A DNA stretch of 64,000 nucleotides from Chryseobacterium cheonjiense (lineage in GTDB: Bacteria > Bacteroidota > Bacteroidia > Flavobacteriales > Weeksellaceae). The stretch's first letter is position 1; every line of letters begins with the position of its first letter. A program made the translations under genes and the position numbers. The stretch lies in assembly GCF_012927265.1 (NCBI RefSeq), contig NZ_JABBGF010000001.1, positions 866,502 to 930,501 on the forward strand. Reading direction: 5' to 3'. A model generated the notes under the pieces. The model ran no database searches. It was not told where the DNA came from and was given only the letters and a program-made list of their open reading frames with translations. This document shows positions 61,970 to 64,000 of this stretch, in pieces.

Positions 61970-63823
61970 ATGTATCAGAAATTTATATATACAGTTTCAC
62001 TTTTTGCTTCATCTTTATTTTTTTCACAAATTCAGAAAGTAGAACCTGCCTTTTGGTGGAAAGGGATGAAGAATCCTGAACTTCAGATTTTGGTTTATGG
62101 AAAAAACATTGCCAATGACCAGATTGAGTTTTCAGACGGAGTTCAGATTAAGGATATTCAAAAGGTTGAAAATCCGAATTATGTTTTTGTAACGGTAAAT
62201 ACCAATGAAATCAATGTTCCGAAATTCAATATCAGTATTAAGAAAGGAAAAAAGAACATCAGCACGTACACCTATGAGTTGAAACAGAGACAGTCTAATT
62301 CCGCAGCAAGGGAATCCTTTACCTCGAAAGATGTAATGTACCTGATTATGCCAGACCGTTTTGCCAACGGTGATGAGAAAAACGATTCGAGCCCGCAACT
62401 AACAGAAAAAGCAAACAGAAGTCTTCCCGGCGGACGTCACGGTGGAGATTTACGCGGAATCATCAATAACCTCGACTATATTCAAAACCTGGGAGCAACA
62501 GCAGTATGGCTAACCCCTGTGAATGAAGACAACGAAAAAGTGTATTCTTATCACGGCTATGCACAAACCGATTTATATAAGATCGATGCACGGTATGGAA
62601 CCAATGAAGAATATCGCGAACTTTCACAAAAATTAAATAAAAGGAATATGAAACTGGTGATGGATTACGTCACTAATCATTGGGGAGTTTCGCATTGGAT
62701 GATCAAAGATTTGCCGACAAAAGATTGGATTCACTGGTTTGAAGATGGTGAAAATGGATTTAAACGGTCTAATTACAAAACCACCACCCAATTTGATACC
62801 AATGCTTCCGATATAGACAAGAAAATCGCCCTTGACGGATGGTTTGATACTACAATGCCTGACATCAACCAAAAAAATCCGCTGGTGTTAAAGTACCTTA
62901 CACAAAATGCAATCTGGTGGATTGAATATGCTGAACTTGGCGGCTTCCGTGTAGATACTTATCCTTACAACGATAAGGAGGCTATGGCAAAATGGGCAAA
63001 AGCCATTACCGACGAATATCCTAATTTTAATATCGTGGGAGAAACGTGGCTGAATACAGCGGGGCATATTTCGGCATGGCAAAAAAATTCAAAAACAGGG
63101 GAGGCGGCGAATTACAATTCGTATCTGCCATCGGTCATGGATTTTATGCTGTACGGAGACCTTCCGAGAGCACTTAAAGAAAAAGAAGGCTGGGACAGCG
63201 GGATGAACAGGATTTACAATACCTTATCCAGCGATTTCCTGTATCCCGATATCAATAATGTGATGGTTTTCTTTGAAAATCATGATACCGAAAGATGGAA
63301 CGAAATTTTTAACGACGATCCGAAAGCATATCAATTAGGATTAACCCTGATTGCTACCGTTCGCGGAATTCCACAGATTTATTACGGTTCGGAAGTGGGA
63401 ATGCGGGGTGACAAAAACAAAGGTGGTGACGCGGATATTAGAAGAGATTTTCCCGGCGGCTGGAAATCTGATAAACAAAATGCCTTTAATCCTTCAATGC
63501 AGACGTCCATGCAAAAAGAATTTTATCAGTTTACCCAAAAGCTCCTGAACTGGAGAAAAGGAAAAGAAGTCATCCATACCGGAAAAACAAAAAATTTCTT
63601 CCCTCAGAATGATGTTTTTGTGTATTTTAGATATAATGAAAAAGAAAGTGTGATGGTTGTTTTAAATAACAGCGATGCGGAACAGGCTGTAGATGTAAAA
63701 CATTTCGCAGAATCACTTAAAACTTTTACGAAAGGAAAAGATATTCTCTCTGATAAAGAATTTTCAATAAGGGAAAACTTTAAAATTCCTGCAAAAACGT
63801 CGATGGTTGTTGAATTGAAATAA
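61970..63823 (+). CDS. GH13 alpha-amylase with cyclomaltodextrinase-type N-terminal domain
   Basis: 617 residues with a signal peptide (LFFSQ, no lipobox, so periplasmic like SusA rather than surface SusG). An N-terminal cyclomaltodextrinase domain is followed by the GH13 barrel: catalytic D329 (GGFRVDTYPY), E358 (NIVGETW), D439 (FFENHDTER), and MDYVTNHWG near 231-239. It ends with a short C-terminal beta domain. It would hydrolyse maltodextrins and pullulan-like chains. The last 177 bases of the window hold no gene. Confidence 0.93.
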   Translation: MYQKFIYTVSLFASSLFFSQIQKVEPAFWWKGMKNPELQILVYGKNIANDQIEFSDGVQIKDIQKVENPNYVFVTVNTNEINVPKFNISIKKGKKNISTYTYELKQRQSNSAARESFTSKDVMYLIMPDRFANGDEKNDSSPQLTEKANRSLPGGRHGGDLRGIINNLDYIQNLGATAVWLTPVNEDNEKVYSYHGYAQTDLYKIDARYGTNEEYRELSQKLNKRNMKLVMDYVTNHWGVSHWMIKDLPTKDWIHWFEDGENGFKRSNYKTTTQFDTNASDIDKKIALDGWFDTTMPDINQKNPLVLKYLTQNAIWWIEYAELGGFRVDTYPYNDKEAMAKWAKAITDEYPNFNIVGETWLNTAGHISAWQKNSKTGEAANYNSYLPSVMDFMLYGDLPRALKEKEGWDSGMNRIYNTLSSDFLYPDINNVMVFFENHDTERWNEIFNDDPKAYQLGLTLIATVRGIPQIYYGSEVGMRGDKNKGGDADIRRDFPGGWKSDKQNAFNPSMQTSMQKEFYQFTQKLLNWRKGKEVIHTGKTKNFFPQNDVFVYFRYNEKESVMVVLNNSDAEQAVDVKHFAESLKTFTKGKDILSDKEFSIRENFKIPAKTSMVVELK

Positions 63824-64000
63824 AACACGAATAGCACAAAATATTTTCACAAATATCACAATTAATCTTTGTGATCTTATTTAAGTGAATAGTTTATGCT
63901 GAGCTTGTCGAAGCACCTTTGCGAACTTAAAAACAGTTAGTAGTTAAAAGAAAATTTTGCGCTCTTTGCGTTAAAAAATAAAATTTTAAGGTTTATAATT
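63824..64000. other. Gene-free end of the window with a spacer 16-mer
   Basis: AT-rich non-coding sequence. It includes GCTGAGCTTGTCGAAG at 63898-63913, the third copy of the 16-mer at 41581 and 41638. No other structure seen. Confidence 0.6.

Overview
The window looks like chromosome of a Chryseobacterium-type member of the Flavobacteriia (Bacteroidota). The reasons are the AT-rich sequence, promoters of the TAnnTTTG type, a PorT type IX secretion protein next to UbiE, an epimerase-type threonine dehydrogenase, a SusC/SusD starch locus, many small secreted proteins starting MKK and ending their signal in AQ, and the zapA-6S RNA-rny order. The sequence alone does not fix the species. Most of the window is ordinary core genome.

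Layout. 1-7.9 kb: 5' end of a gamma-glutamyltransferase gene, threonine dehydrogenase, a degenerate polysaccharide-deacetylase-like protein, a methyltransferase, a metallophosphoesterase, a FabH-like synthase, then a membrane-anchored unknown with ubiE and porT. 7.9-11.8 kb: coiled-coil protein, zapA, a 6S-like RNA, rny and an MFS transporter. 11.8-18.7 kb: a double-glycine bacteriocin-like peptide, a YeiH exporter with its LysR regulator, a ClC channel, and small enzymes. Two palindromic REP-like elements lie at about 12.2 and 18.5 kb. 18.7-26.4 kb: gcvT/idi, a HAD protein, a SerA-like dehydrogenase, mscL, the NAD(P)HX repair enzyme, an extended lgt, and yidD.

26.8-32.4 kb is the accessory part. 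A five-gene minus-strand cluster runs from 30844 to 26802. It starts with a lipoprotein gene carrying a complete JAMM metalloprotease motif but broken by one in-frame TAG. Three tandem 164-residue putative lipoproteins follow with no spacing between them, then a GLPGLI-like protein. My reading is a cell-surface or periplasmic JAMM toxin (or protease) with duplicated immunity proteins; this is inference. Beside it are an XRE regulator, four 42-43 bp repeats and a DUF6261-like protein.

32.6-44.3 kb is housekeeping: rarA, a DUF2339 membrane protein, pheA, a thioesterase, dnaA, a low-molecular-weight phosphatase, an RsmI-like methylase, DUF4349, DUF2891 and an Mpo1-like protein. 44.4-49.5 kb is an AraC regulator followed by a TolC/EmrA/EmrB-type tripartite efflux set. 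50-52.9 kb holds a methyltransferase and metG. 53.2-63.8 kb is a starch/maltodextrin utilisation locus: SusC, SusD, SusE-like, GH97, DoxX, a starch-binding-like lipoprotein and a GH13 amylase. No tRNA, rRNA, CRISPR array, insertion sequence or prophage was seen.
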